The notes under the pieces were generated by a model. It ran no database searches. It had not been told where the DNA came from and saw nothing but the letters and a program-made list of their open reading frames with translations. A program made the position numbers and the translations under genes. Shown here piece by piece: positions 23,626-34,571 of a stretch of DNA of 64,000 nucleotides. Within the stretch, counting starts at the first letter, position 1; every line of letters begins with the position of its first letter. Source of the DNA: Cercis canadensis (lineage: Eukaryota; Streptophyta; Magnoliopsida; Fabales; Fabaceae); contig QAOA01005727.1 in NCBI GenBank assembly GCA_003255065.1, forward strand, positions 235,582 to 299,581, given 5' to 3'.

Positions 23626-24077
23626 ATCAGCAAATGAGCACAGAACCACAATTACAACGCAATAGCACCAAAAACAAAAACAACAAAACAACGCACACCC
23701 AAAAACAAAGCCGACGGCCGTTTCATTTGTAAACTATTTTTTTAAAAAAATAGATACTTTTAAATTATTTTTATGTAGAAATGTTTCGGAAATTTTGACA
23801 CAGCTTTACAAATCAATTTTTAAAATTAATTACTCAAATATTGATATTTTATATATTTTATTTAGAAAAAGATGTAGACCAGCAAATGCATTTTTGGCAA
23901 TCCGAATGTTGTAAAGTAATTGATGTATTCAGAATATTTGGTAATTAATGTGAGACCGTAGGTATTGAGGGATTAGATTATAAAATTGAATTGTTTATAT
24001 CAAAATGCCCCAAACCAAATCAACAAATCAATATTAATTTATTCATTTTTTCTATTAGTTAAAAAGATAATTGATGG

Positions 24078-24256
24078 TATCAACAAGCGTATAGATCATT
24101 TAGTAAGGAGATGTTTTAACTTAACAATGAATCTCGGATTCGAGTCATTGAATATGTAGCTGCGTCAATTGGAAGAGCTTTGTCGCCTTTGTGATCTTTC
24201 CGGCTCGAATCCGAATTAGTTGGGCAAAACCCGAACACTAATGGGTAACCAAAAAA
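24078..24256 (+). mobile_element. tRNA-derived SINE with 17-bp target duplication
   Basis: About 179 bp. A Pol III B box GGATTCGAGTC lies at 24136-24146, with an A-box-like TTAGTAAGGAG upstream. The 3' end reads ...CACTAATGGGTAACC followed by a run of A. The element is flanked by AAAAAGATAATTGATGG at 24061-24077 and again at 24257-24273, a clean target-site duplication produced by LINE-type insertion. No frame is present, as expected. The family name is not assigned. Confidence 0.8.
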
Positions 24257-24454
24257 AAAAAGATAATTGATGGCATGTTAACAGTTTTTTGGGGGGTAGC
24301 ATCCATATGATTAAGTTAAACAAAATAACCAATTGATTCAAAATAACTACAAGTAGCACTTTAAAAAAAAGGTTTTTTTTTTTTTTTTTGTACGTAGAGA
24401 ACATTTATTTTTTAATTTTTTTTCACTATATCATATTGTTTATATGACACTACT

Positions 24455-25425
24455 GCCTCTTTGATTGAATTAATGCAGTGGGGAAACAAATTTATCAAAG
24501 TAGTGTAGTTTCAAACGATTTTACATAAATGATGTAATTTTTTAATATTCAAAAAAAAAAAAACAATCTAGCAGGTGCAGGCCCCACCAGACGTGTCAAA
24601 TGGCCAGCGGCGTGTCTCCAAGGGAAGTGCCACTTGCCCAATGGTACGTCTAGTTGGGACGTGCCACTGCTCAGTCAGCACGTCCCTTTTTGTCTTTCCT
24701 CGGTCTTTTCCATTCATGTGAGTCTTGCATCTCTACCAAATAGCACGTCTTGTAGGGATGCGCCGTGAGGCATTTGGCATATTTTCCAAATCACGGGCTA
24801 CGTCATCACGACAACGATCTGTCACACACCCCACTAAGGCTGAACAAGGTTTGGGTTCGGGTTCAAGCTCGCATAGCTCATCTCAATCATGTCGTCGATT
24901 TGATGTCCTTGTTTCCTTGATGGACGTGTCATATAAGCCCGATCCAGTGCAGGTTACACAGGATCAAAACTATTTTGGTATGTCGACCCAAATACATGAT
25001 GCGGGACAATCTTCTGTCTATAACTTATTTGGTGTCGATTCTCGTGCTCCCCAGTCAGCAATCAATGGATATGCGGACAACTATTCACAAACATTCTTGG
25101 AGATGCACAAATGCCTCACGGCGCGTCGCTACAAGACGTGCCATTTGGCAGAGATGTGGGACCCACATGAATGGAAAAAACTGAGGAAAGACAAAGAAGG
25201 ACGCATTGATTGAGCAGTGGCATGTCCCAAATAGACGTGTCATTAGGCAAGTGACACGTCCCTTGGAGACGCACCGTTGGCCATTTGGCACGTCTAGTGA
25301 GGCCCGCACTTACCAAATTGTTTTTTTTTTTGAATATTAAAAAATTACATTATTTTTGTAAAATAGTTTGAAACTATACTACTTTGGTAAATTTGTTTTC
25401 CCATTGCATCTCGGTCAAAGAGTCC
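24455..25425. mobile_element. Long-TIR DNA element (~330-bp inverted ends), MULE-like
   Basis: The left end (GCCTCTTTGATTGAATTAATG...) and the reverse complement of the right end (GGACTCTTTGACCGAGATGC...) align inward through AAACAAATTTA(T/C)CAAAGTAGT, TTTTTTAATATTC, CCAGCGGCGTGTCTCCAAGG and GCCGTGAGGCATTTGG. Each arm is about 330 bp, with many ACGTC/GACGT motifs. Long inverted ends of this size favour a Mutator-like element, but no target duplication could be defined because the ends are eroded. The unique interior is only about 300 bp and carries part of an open frame. Confidence 0.65.
24725..25213 (+). CDS. Hypothetical frame inside the long-TIR element
   Basis: A 162-codon frame is open through the element interior and into both inverted arms. 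The central part (about residues 20-120) is Ser-rich and then reads LVSLMDVSYKPDPVQVTQDQ and YNLFGVDSRAPQSAINGY. It resembles the low-complexity tail of a plant transposase-type protein, but I do not recognise a domain. Expression is doubtful; it may be a remnant of the parent transposon's gene. Confidence 0.25.
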   Translation: MHLYQIARLVGMRREAFGIFSKSRATSSRQRSVTHPTKAEQGLGSGSSSHSSSQSCRRFDVLVSLMDVSYKPDPVQVTQDQNYFGMSTQIHDAGQSSVYNLFGVDSRAPQSAINGYADNYSQTFLEMHKCLTARRYKTCHLAEMWDPHEWKKLRKDKEGRID

Positions 25426-25695
25426 TTAAAACATAATTTTCATAAAATATTTTTTAAAAAGTTTACTAATTAGGTTGTAAGTAATTTTAGAATTGTTCTT
25501 CTGGTTACAAAAAAGTCAAATGCACTGAAAAGGAAAAAGAAAAATAAGTAATCTTAAGAAATTGTGTTGTTCGAACAAATTTCATGGATTTCGATATTAA
25601 GGAGACTAAGGAGTAAATTTTTTTTATCAATAATTCAAATTTCTAAAATTTATAAATTTTCTGTGATATTTTTTCATTATTATTAAATGTTCATA
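25426..25695. other. AT-rich spacer
   Basis: No gene or element recognised. Confidence 0.5.
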
Positions 25696-26058
25696 TTTAA
25701 ATGTAAAAATATCTAAACAATAAATAAAATTTACTTAAATCATTTAAGCCATTAAATAGCTTAACAAAACGTTGTTTCTTGAGATTATTTTCTGACGAAA
25801 AGTGGAAAACACGGGGAAGCAGCGGAAGTTGACTGCATTAGAGTAGACAAGACCACCACGACACTGAAGACAGATCCGAAGCCACCCGGATCCAACGGTT
25901 TATATGGTCTTAGAACATTCTGGAAACCCGAAACCCTAATAGTATATATTCACTCTTATGCTCTGACTCGTCCTCTTGTATTGCAATTTGAAACCCAGTG
26001 GACGGCGACACTGTGGTTTCGCTCCTCTGAGATCTCTCTTCTTCTCATTCTCACTCGC
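25696..26058. repeat. HSC70 promoter segment, LINE-free copy (contig end)
   Basis: This segment matches the DNA just upstream of the HSC70 start (27814-28172), with a few single-base differences. It includes the same heat shock element (25913-25925) and TATA-like box, and it stops at the N at 26059. It runs uninterrupted through AATGTAAAAATATCT, the exact site where the LINE lies in the other copy. It therefore looks like the allele lacking the LINE, left as an unmerged contig end. Confidence 0.85.
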
Positions 26059-26063
26059 NTTTA

Positions 26064-26078
26064 AATGTAAAAATATCT
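26064..26078. repeat. Left target-site duplication of the LINE
   Basis: AATGTAAAAATATCT, repeated exactly at 27814-27828 on the other side of the LINE. The same 15 bp occurs once, uninterrupted, in the LINE-free copy near 25700. Confidence 0.85.
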
Positions 26079-27813
26079 TTTTTTTTGGTCATTCAACGGG
26101 GAAAAAACCCAACAGAAACTAAACAGGAACGAGCCTGGGCGTAGAAACACCCAACCAGTCCCTAACTAGAGAAACTAAAATACAAAGCGGGGGCTCAAAA
26201 ACCTGAGAAACAAGAAAAGAAACTTCATGACCTTTCCTAGCTAGGATATCCGCACACGAGTTGCTCTCTCTGAACACGTGAGAAATAGAAAGATTCCATC
26301 CACGGTTCTGCATGTCTCGGATTTCTTGCACTAGACTAAAACAAGGGTGTTTCTTTTTACTGCAATGAAGGATAAGCTGCACACAACACTGCGAGTCCAC
26401 CTCTGCCTCAACTCTCGTATAACCCAAGTCCCAGGCAAGCCTGAGACCATGCACAAGACCCCATAGCTCAACAATAGTGATAGAGCAATTACCCAGGTTA
26501 CGCATAAACCCAGCTACAAAGGAGCCCTCAGAGTCACGAAGCAACCCACCACAAGCTGCCGTCGGCGAGGACCCAAGAACAGAGCCATCCGAATTAAGTT
26601 TAACCCAACCATCCTTTGGGCGCGACCATGAGATATTCTGGACAGCACGCATACCCGAAGTCAAACTACCACAGACAATCTGATTTGCTACCCCATACAC
26701 CTTCACTCTAGCCAAAATGAGGGTCACTAACTCTCCTCTGTCAGGGGCAAGAACATTATCAAAGACAAACGCATTTCGAGCCTGCCAAAGATAGTGAATA
26801 GCTATCCCAAAAATCTGAGCCCAGGCGACGTGCCCTGGACCCCATTCTTCCCTGAGATTCAAGAGCAGCCAATCATGCAAAGGCAGAGCAAAGAACCGAT
26901 TCCATATACCCGGTTGCACAAGCCTCCACCACACAAAACGAGCAACATCACAATCCCTTAAAACATGCAACGTGGACTCCAAATCTGAGCCGCATCTGGA
27001 GCACATGGGATCCAAAGTGAGATGTCTCTGATATCTACGATAATTGGTCAATATGCTGTCGTGACCCACCAGCCAAAGGAAAGTCCTGATTCTTTGGGGC
27101 CCATCCCATCGCCAAAGTTTCCGGAATACACCATGTCTGCCTTCCTCTGAACAACCCGAGAGGCTAAGGTAAGCAGATTTAATAGAAAAGACGCCGTCAT
27201 GCGACAGATTCCAAGCCAACATATCCTCCCCTCCATTCATGACAGGTGGCTTGACCCCAGCTATACGAAGACAAGCCTCTCTGGGCAATAAGCTTACCAA
27301 CGAGGGCCAGTTCCACTCCCCATTCGTAGCAACAAACTGGGCCACACTAACTTGCTCCAGGTCCTCCCCAACTTCTCTCAATAAACAAGGCCTAAGCGAC
27401 TGGAACCCATCGACCCAGTGGTCACGGAGGAACGAAGTACCTTGCCCATTACCGAGCCTCCAAATTAGGTTTTTGTTAAGGTGAGGCCAAGCTTTACAAA
27501 TCCCCTTCCAAGCATTCGAACTATGCGACTTTAGGCGAACAACTGGTGATAAATCCATCCCGCACTGGTACTTACTGCGAAGCACTTTAACCCAGAGGGC
27601 TTCACGATTGTTAACCAAACCCCAGCCCAACTTCATCATGAAGGCCATATTAACCTGTCTAGACTGCCTTAAGCCGAGGCCCCCTGAGGCTTTTGGACGA
27701 CAGGAAGTAGCCCAGCTAACAAGATGGACTCTTTTATGTTCTTGGTTAGAACCCCAAAGAAAGCTTCTAGTGTGTTTATCCAGTTCATCACACGTGCTTA
27801 TCGGGAGACACGT
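26079..27813 (-). mobile_element. 5'-truncated non-LTR (LINE) retrotransposon in the HSC70 upstream region
   Basis: The element is 1.7 kb in minus orientation. Its poly(A) tail appears as a T run at 26078-26086, and its truncated 5' end is at 27813. It is flanked by the 15-bp direct repeat AATGTAAAAATATCT. Only the 3' third of a plant LINE remains: the end of the reverse transcriptase region, a zinc-knuckle region and RNase H. The frame has no stops, and the flanking repeats are identical, so insertion is recent. The truncation means it cannot move on its own. It sits about 380 bp upstream of the HSC70 ATG and about 200 bp upstream of its heat shock element, in the opposite orientation to the gene. 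Confidence 0.92.
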
Positions 27814-27834
27814 AATGTAAAAATATCTAAACAA
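26119..27834 (-). CDS. LINE ORF2 C-terminal part: zf-RVT and RNase H domains
   Basis: An open frame of 571 codons. The first seven or so residues come from flanking host DNA and the target duplication, so they are not LINE protein. LINE sequence starts at the typical post-RT motif LPISTCDELDKHTRSFLWG. A zf-RVT region follows at about residues 210-300, with CSRCGSDLESTLHVLRDC supplying C278, C281, H290 and C295. The RNase H domain spans about 410-535 with the expected acidic residues D416 (LNSDGS), E456 (IVELWGL), D480 (AEVDSQ) and D529 (NSCADILA). The fingers-palm part of the reverse transcriptase and the endonuclease are absent because of 5' truncation. There is no proper LINE start codon, so translation is unlikely. 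Confidence 0.88.
   Translation of the reverse strand: MFRYFYITCLPISTCDELDKHTRSFLWGSNQEHKRVHLVSWATSCRPKASGGLGLRQSRQVNMAFMMKLGWGLVNNREALWVKVLRSKYQCGMDLSPVVRLKSHSSNAWKGICKAWPHLNKNLIWRLGNGQGTSFLRDHWVDGFQSLRPCLLREVGEDLEQVSVAQFVATNGEWNWPSLVSLLPREACLRIAGVKPPVMNGGEDMLAWNLSHDGVFSIKSAYLSLSGCSEEGRHGVFRKLWRWDGPQRIRTFLWLVGHDSILTNYRRYQRHLTLDPMCSRCGSDLESTLHVLRDCDVARFVWWRLVQPGIWNRFFALPLHDWLLLNLREEWGPGHVAWAQIFGIAIHYLWQARNAFVFDNVLAPDRGELVTLILARVKVYGVANQIVCGSLTSGMRAVQNISWSRPKDGWVKLNSDGSVLGSSPTAACGGLLRDSEGSFVAGFMRNLGNCSITIVELWGLVHGLRLAWDLGYTRVEAEVDSQCCVQLILHCSKKKHPCFSLVQEIRDMQNRGWNLSISHVFRESNSCADILARKGHEVSFLVSQVFEPPLCILVSLVRDWLGVSTPRLVPV
27814..27828. repeat. Right target-site duplication of the LINE
   Basis: AATGTAAAAATATCT, identical to 26064-26078. 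It marks the host side of the truncated LINE 5' end. Confidence 0.85.
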
Positions 27835-28026
27835 TAAATAAAATTTACTTAAATCATTTAAGCCATTAAATAGCTTAACAAAACGTTGTTTCTTGAGATT
27901 TTTTTCTGATGAAAAGTGGAAAACACGGGGAAGCAGCGGAAGTTGACTGCATTAGAGTAGACAAGACCACCACGACACTGAAGACAGATCCGAAGCCACC
28001 CGGATCCAACGGTTTATATGGTCTTA

Positions 28027-28039
28027 GAACATTCTGGAA
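28027..28039 (+). promoter_or_regulatory. Heat shock element of HSC70
   Basis: GAACATTCTGGAA is a perfect three-unit nGAAnnTTCnnGAAn element, the binding site of heat shock factors. It lies about 155 bp upstream of the HSC70 ATG and just ahead of the TATA box. The same element is present in the LINE-free copy at 25913-25925. Confidence 0.8.
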
Positions 28040-28056
28040 ACCCGAAACCCTAATAG

Positions 28057-28063
28057 TATATAT
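28057..28063 (+). promoter_or_regulatory. TATA box of HSC70
   Basis: TATATAT about 18 bp downstream of the heat shock element and 130 bp before the ATG. A start of transcription near 28090 would be consistent. Inferred from position and sequence only. Confidence 0.6.
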
Positions 28064-28193
28064 CCACTCTTATGCTCTGACTCGTCCTCTTGTATTGCAA
28101 TTTGAAACCCAGTGGACGGCGACACTGTGGTTTCGCTCCTCTTAGATCTCTCTTCTTCTCATTCTCACTCGCCGACACAACCAAGCAAAGACA

Positions 28194-30871
28194 ATGGCCG
28201 GAAAAGGAGAAGGCCCAGCTATCGGAATCGATCTCGGAACCACCTACTCCTGCGTCGGAGTCTGGCAACATGACCGCGTTGAAATTATTGCCAACGATCA
28301 AGGGAACAGAACGACGCCGTCTTATGTTGCCTTCACTGATTCCGAGCGTTTGATCGGTGATGCAGCTAAGAACCAGGTCGCCATGAACCCAATCAACACT
28401 GTCTTTGGTAAGATCTGCTCTGCAACTCTCTTTTGATCTAAACTTTTATGTGCGCGCGCTCCTGTTTCGTAGATCCGTAAGTTTTGTTCTTAGATTTGTT
28501 ATAGTAAGGGTTTGTTTGTGGTAACTTGATGATTACCTTGCAAAGTTGGTAACTGTTTATTGGCTGCATGATTTTGAGATTGATGTCGAGTTGATAGTTT
28601 CAGCTTTAATTGATTCGTTTTGCATAGCTGCTGCTGAATTTGGTTATTGCTTTTCTTTTGTGACCGAGGGTAGATCTAAGTTTCAAGTTGTAACTTTTCC
28701 CTCCAATTCTTTTTGAAAAGATCCGCAATATATGGTTTTTAGTTTCAGTTATGTGATATTTCTGTGTTACGTTATATATGTTCAGTGAGTGAGATGAATT
28801 ATAACTACACGTGTCAGCAGTCAATATTGTCAATACTATCTAAGTCTTAAGATGAAGCTCCGAGCGAAAGAATTTTTTTTAATTTAATTGTGCCGGGTTA
28901 GGGTCTTCATTATGGTGTTGCTCTTATGTTATTTTGTTATTTGCCTTAGGGCAGCATGTGATCAGATCCAGATCCTCTGATTCTTCGGCCTTTTGACTGT
29001 ATCACTGTCTGCCTAATTCTAATTTGCTAGACCTGATTTGTAACTCATGGGAATGTTAAATTGAAATTTGGTTTCTGAATCTGTAAATTGATGTTGACCA
29101 TCTCTCTGACTGGTAGACTAATGCTTTGACTCTTGCAGATGCAAAGAGGTTGATTGGTAGAAGATTCACTGATGCCTCTGTTCAGAGTGATATTAAATTG
29201 TGGCCCTTTAAGGTCATTCCTGGCCCTGGTGACAAGCCAATGATTGTAGTCAACTACAAGGGTGAAGAGAAGCAATTTGCCGCTGAAGAAATCTCTTCTA
29301 TGGTACTTATGAAGATGCGTGAAATTGCTGAGGCCTTCCTTGGTTCCACAGTTAAGAACGCTGTTGTTACTGTGCCTGCGTACTTTAATGATTCTCAGCG
29401 TCAGGCTACCAAGGATGCCGGTGTTATTGCTGGTCTTAATGTCATGCGAATTATCAATGAACCTACTGCTGCGGCCATTGCTTATGGTCTTGACAAGAAG
29501 GCAACCAGTGTCGGTGAGAAGAATGTCTTGATTTTTGATCTTGGAGGTGGTACTTTTGATGTCTCTCTTCTCACTATTGAAGAGGGTATCTTTGAGGTGA
29601 AAGCCACAGCTGGGGACACCCATCTTGGTGGTGAGGATTTTGATAACAGGATGGTAAACCACTTCGTCCAGGAGTTTAAGAGAAAGCACAAGAAGGACAT
29701 CAGTGGCAACCCCAGAGCACTCAGGAGGTTGAGGACTGCTTGTGAGAGGGCGAAGCGAACTCTATCATCCACTGCCCAGACCACCATTGAGATTGATTCT
29801 CTGTACGAGGGAGTTGACTTTTACTCCCCCATTACTCGTGCCAGATTTGAGGAGCTCAACATGGATCTCTTCAGGAAGTGTATGGAACCAGTTGAGAAGT
29901 GTCTAAGAGATGCAAAGATGGACAAGAGGAGTATTCATGATGTTGTCCTTGTTGGTGGTTCCACTAGAATTCCCAAGGTTCAGCAACTTTTGCAGGACTT
30001 CTTTAATGGAAAGGAGCTCTGCAAGAGCATTAATCCTGATGAGGCCGTTGCATATGGTGCCGCTGTTCAAGCTGCTATCTTGAGTGGCGAGGGCAATGAG
30101 AAGGTCCAAGATCTTCTTCTCCTCGATGTCACCCCACTATCTCTTGGTCTGGAAACTGCTGGTGGTGTGATGACCGTGTTGATCCCGAGGAACACTACCA
30201 TTCCAACAAAGAAAGAGCAGGTATTCTCAACTTATTCTGATAACCAGCCTGGTGTGTTGATCCAGGTCTATGAAGGAGAAAGAACAAGGACTAGGGATAA
30301 CAACTTGCTGGGGAAATTTGAACTATCTGGCATCCCTCCTGCTCCTAGGGGTGTTCCACAAATTACTGTGTGCTTTGACATTGATGCCAACGGTATCTTG
30401 AATGTCTCTGCCGAGGATAAAACTACTGGCCAGAAGAATAAGATCACAATCACTAATGATAAGGGTAGGCTATCAAAGGAAGAGATAGAGAAGATGGTTC
30501 AGGAGGCAGAGAAGTACAAATCTGAAGATGAAGAGCATAAGAAGAAGGTTGAAGCAAAGAATGCATTGGAGAACTATGCATACAACATGAGGAATACCGT
30601 GAAGGATGAGAAGATTGGAGGAAAACTTGCTCCAGCTGACAAGAAGAAGATTGAGGATGCGATTGAACAAGCCATCCAATGGCTGGACAGCAACCAGCTT
30701 GCAGAGGCAGATGAGTTTGAGGACAAAATGAAGGAATTGGAAAGCATCTGCAACCCAATCATTGCCAAGATGTACCAGGGTGCTGGTGCTGACGCCGGTG
30801 CCCCAATGGATGATGATGCTCCTCCTGCTAGTGGAAGCGGTGCTGGCCCCAAGATTGAGGAAGTGGACTAA
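28194..30871 (+). CDS. HSC70: Cytosolic heat shock cognate 70 kDa protein (HSC70)
   Basis: Two exons, 28194-28407 and 29139-30871, split within a codon after NPINTVF (donor G|GTAAG, acceptor TTGCAG), the usual intron position of plant HSC70 genes. The product has 648 residues. It carries the three HSP70 signatures: [13 protein letters not shown] near residue 12, [16 protein letters not shown] in the ATPase domain, and [17 protein letters not shown]. The substrate-binding domain and helical lid follow, and the C-terminus is GPKIEEVD, the cytosolic/nuclear tag that binds TPR co-chaperones. It folds and refolds proteins in an ATP-dependent cycle. The promoter has a perfect heat shock element and a TATA box. 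A LINE lies upstream in this contig but seemingly not in the other allele. The frame is fully intact. Confidence 0.97.
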
Positions 30872-32113
30872 GTGTTTTGCGGCTCCTTTCTGTTTGATGA
30901 ATGATTTATCTGTTACGCATTTTCAATTATGTTTTGAGATCTGAGGTTTTAGTTATCAAAACATAAATTTGTTTTTTGAGTAGTATTTTTATCTGTTGTG
31001 TACGTCACTCTAAGCATCATGTTAGTTTACCCAGATGCCTGATATATATGATATTTGCTTATTACAGTTTCTATCTTATGTCTTAACCTGCAAACTTCTT
31101 TGTTTACGTATATGTTTATGTTGAGGAGAATAAAAGGAAGGCTGAGAAATCAACTCCTTTATGTGGGAGCTATTTTAGTAGAAGACAACATTGTTTCATA
31201 CTTGGGGTAGTCTGGGCCATTGCATTTGTTTTGATACGCTCAATTCTGCAATGCCCGATTCCAACGAAGTTTCCAAAATCAATTCTAGAGAAGTTTTACG
31301 TTGATACCCCTCTTTTCAAAGGTGAAGAAAGAAGGTTATATGTTGTTTCTTCCCAATTTTCATTCGCAAACTGACTATTAAAAAAGAAATTAACGGCAGT
31401 TATTGTGCTGATCATATAATCTGCGAAATAACCTCTATGTATTAGGTGTGTACGTAATGTGTCTAAAATCTAAGTTTACATAAAATTAATTTTCGGCCAC
31501 AAGAGTTGTTTTGGACAAGTGAGTTTGTGAATGCTGTGAAACTCTCTCTATCCCTCTTTTCTGTGGGTTGAGATGTAAAACTCGCTGTTCACTCTATGCT
31601 ACCTTTTTTTTCGAGATGTACCATCCGGGTCTTCGTTCCTCTCTCTCTCTCTCACTCCCGCTGTGTGTGGTAAATATTAATTCCTGGATGTTATTTCTGA
31701 GGTATCTTAGTTTTTGCATTCTCACTCGATTTATTTATTTGCATGTTCCAATTTAGTCCGCAAATATTCTAATTGTATTTCAGTTTCGTTATTAAGACAA
31801 TTTAAAATATAGGTAATGAGTTAAAAAAAATTATGTAATTTTGGGAACTTAAATATTGATTCTCTGTTATTTGTTTTAGATGGCAATCCCGTCCCAGGCT
31901 CCCAGCCATGGGATAATCATAGATTTGATCAACCTCCTTTGTCTTTTTGGTGCTAACCCATCCAGCTTTGGTCGATAGAATCAAACAGTTCCAAAGCCCC
32001 AAACACCTGAAGCCCAAGTGGAAGGGCTAACTAGAAATTCTTCGTCGCTCTCCAACAGAGGAAAAACACAACCATTGGAGAAAAAAAGAAAAAAGACACT
32101 CTCAACGAGGTTG
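30872..32113. other. Region between HSC70 and the hAT element
   Basis: HSC70 3' flank, a CT-rich tract near 31640-31652, then the left flank of the hAT insertion. Minus-strand frames around 31800-32169 show no family I recognise. No gene is supported. Confidence 0.45.
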
Positions 32114-32121
32114 CTTGTTGG
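32114..32121. repeat. Left 8-bp target duplication of the hAT element
   Basis: CTTGTTGG, repeated exactly at 38144-38151. Eight bp is the target duplication size of the hAT superfamily. Confidence 0.9.
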
Positions 32122-32282
32122 TAGGGGTGTAAGGGAAGTCAGCCAAACCGCTAAAACCGACCGAACCAAGAGACATGATTCGGTTTTCGGTTTGAAAATT
32201 AATAAAACCGAAGCATTCGGTTCGGTTTTCCGTTACTATGAAGAAAAACCGGTGATAAACCGGACCGAACCGAGTATAAGGG

Positions 32283-32296
32283 AAACGACGTCGTTT
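32283..32296. promoter_or_regulatory. Perfect ACGT palindrome AAACGACGTCGTTT
   Basis: A 14-bp perfect palindrome with an ACGT core, just inside the left end of the hAT element. bZIP factors bind ACGT cores, so it may help drive the transposase transcript. That role is inference. Confidence 0.35.
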
Positions 32297-33057
32297 TAGT
32301 GCCTTCTGAAGTCTTAAGTCTTAACCTTGCCTTGCCTTTCCCACCCTAACCCTAACTCTTCTCGACACTTTCACACAAATCAGAAATCCTCCCCTTTCTT
32401 CCTCTCCTTCTCTCCTTCTCTCAACTCTCGCCCTCCCATTCTCTGACTATCCTCCATACTGGGACTTGAAGCCCTCACCGTGGTCGCCTGTGCCGCCTCG
32501 CCGTCGTCGCCTTTGCCGCCTCGCCGTCGCCGCCGTCGTGGAGAAGCTTTTGGCCAAGAATCATTTGATTAGGTTTTTCTTCATAAGGTACTGTGAGTTT
32601 GTGACCTTCAATTTCTCTGGTTATAGGTTCAATACTCCTTCATTTCTGTCGATATATGTTGGATATACCTTCAATTTCTGGTTTTGGTTTGTTGCTCTCG
32701 AGTATCGAGCTCTTCCTGTTTTAGTGATGTTCGACCTCTTGTGAGTTGTGATGTTCATATGACATATAGTTTATAGATGTTTAATTAAATTAATAAGGCA
32801 GCTAAGTTGCACAAGAATGATCAGAAAACTCATCAATATTGTCTCTCCTGTTCTCATTAGTCTCTCCTGTGAGTCTGTGACTTCACATCCTGGGATTTTC
32901 TGTTTATATGTTGAAGTTCTAGTTCTGGTTTATTTATTCACTATGTTCGAAGTTCTGATTCTGTTTATAATGAAGTAGAATGACTTGTTAATAGTGTTGT
33001 CTTAATTTATTTTTTCTGTTTGGATTCTTGCATTAATAGTGTTGTCTTGGATTCTTG

Positions 33058-33476
33058 NNNNNNNNNNNNNNNNNNNNNNNNNNNNNNNNNNNNNNNNNNN
33101 NNNNNNNNNNNNNNNNNNNNNNNNNNNNNNNNNNNNNNNNNNNNNNNNNNNNNNNNNNNNNNNNNNNNNNNNNNNNNNNNNNNNNNNNNNNNNNNNNNNN
33201 NNNNNNNNNNNNNNNNNNNNNNNNNNNNNNNNNNNNNNNNNNNNNNNNNNNNNNNNNNNNNNNNNNNNNNNNNNNNNNNNNNNNNNNNNNNNNNNNNNNN
33301 NNNNNNNNNNNNNNNNNNNNNNNNNNNNNNNNNNNNNNNNNNNNNNNNNNNNNNNNNNNNNNNNNNNNNNNNNNNNNNNNNNNNNNNNNNNNNNNNNNNN
33401 NNNNNNNNNNNNNNNNNNNNNNNNNNNNNNNNNNNNNNNNNNNNNNNNNNNNNNNNNNNNNNNNNNNNNNNNNNNN
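33058..33476. other. Assembly gap (419 N)
   Basis: A run of N inside the 5' part of the hAT element. Frames of all X across it are meaningless. The missing sequence may include 5'UTR exons or promoter of the transposase. Confidence 0.99.
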
Positions 33477-34571
33477 TGTAGAGTTATAGAATAGTAAAAT
33501 TGATACATGATGGCATAAAAACTGTATGTTCAAAAGAGTCTACAAAAATAGAGGGTTGGACACAAAATGAACCTTATGCATAAAGGCACTTCTTAACAAA
33601 ATGGGGCAAAATTAAGTAAACAAAATGATTCACTTGTCCAAGATAGATAACTAAGTTGAGCATTAGAACAATTGTGATCATATATTCCCCTCTTCAGCAT
33701 TTAAAAGAAAAAAAAAAAAAAAAGAGGGACATAACACTTCAAGTATTAAGCCATTTATTTGAAATATTAAGAATCTGGTATAGATTTGATATAATAATAA
33801 GAATACATATTGTTGCTCCAATAATGTTTTTAATCAACCAAAATGATCAAAGAATACATGGGGTTAGCTCAGCAGTGAGAAGCTATCAGTCAATGGAAAA
33901 TTCTAGGTGATCCATGAATTATAAATCATCTGTGCCATGGTGTACTGTTTTGTATTTGACTAAGTAAAATTATTTATCAAGGTCATGCTAATCAGAAGAA
34001 GCATCTATACCACATCAGATTAGCTACTATAAAGACCAATTGGATTATTGGATTCACTGTATCGTCAGGAAAGAGATGAAAGTCAACTTCTAGAATTTAG
34101 AGAGAATATACTAAAATATTTTACACTTTAGATGAAGATGATGATGGAATTTCACATAAAATTTTAATCAGATTCATACGGAATTACTTGGATAAATCAT
34201 GTGAAAGAATGAGATTCAGTACAATGTTCTAGTATCCTTTTCTTTGATTCTCTTTTTTTCTTTGGGGTTCATAAGCTACGTAGGCTTAGCATACCTGCTG
34301 AACCTTTTGCTTTCTAGCCTATAAATATATTGTAAGTTATTTGCTTATCATTTGATTGTTATAGTGCAGTAAAATTGCACTTGAAAATGCACTATTAGTT
34401 GTCATGTTATATTGACTATTTACTTTTCTCCCATTTAGTAAAACTTATTTGGCTATATTAGACTAATTAGTAGCTGCTACAATTACTAATGGAACAGCTT
34501 GTGCAACTTGGAATATGGATAAAGAATTTGAAGTCATGCCCCATTGAACAATCCAATCTACGGGCACACTT

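Noticed and set aside
25801..26058. A second HSC70 gene beginning upstream
   Set aside because: The promoter copy ends at the single N before any coding sequence and matches the downstream promoter almost exactly, so it is best read as the other allele's contig end.
29045..29689. 214-codon minus-strand frame, and other antisense frames over HSC70
   Set aside because: They overlap the highly conserved HSC70 exon 2 in reverse and show no domain of their own.
33002..33533. Frames of 144-168 codons on both strands
   Set aside because: They consist of N across the assembly gap.
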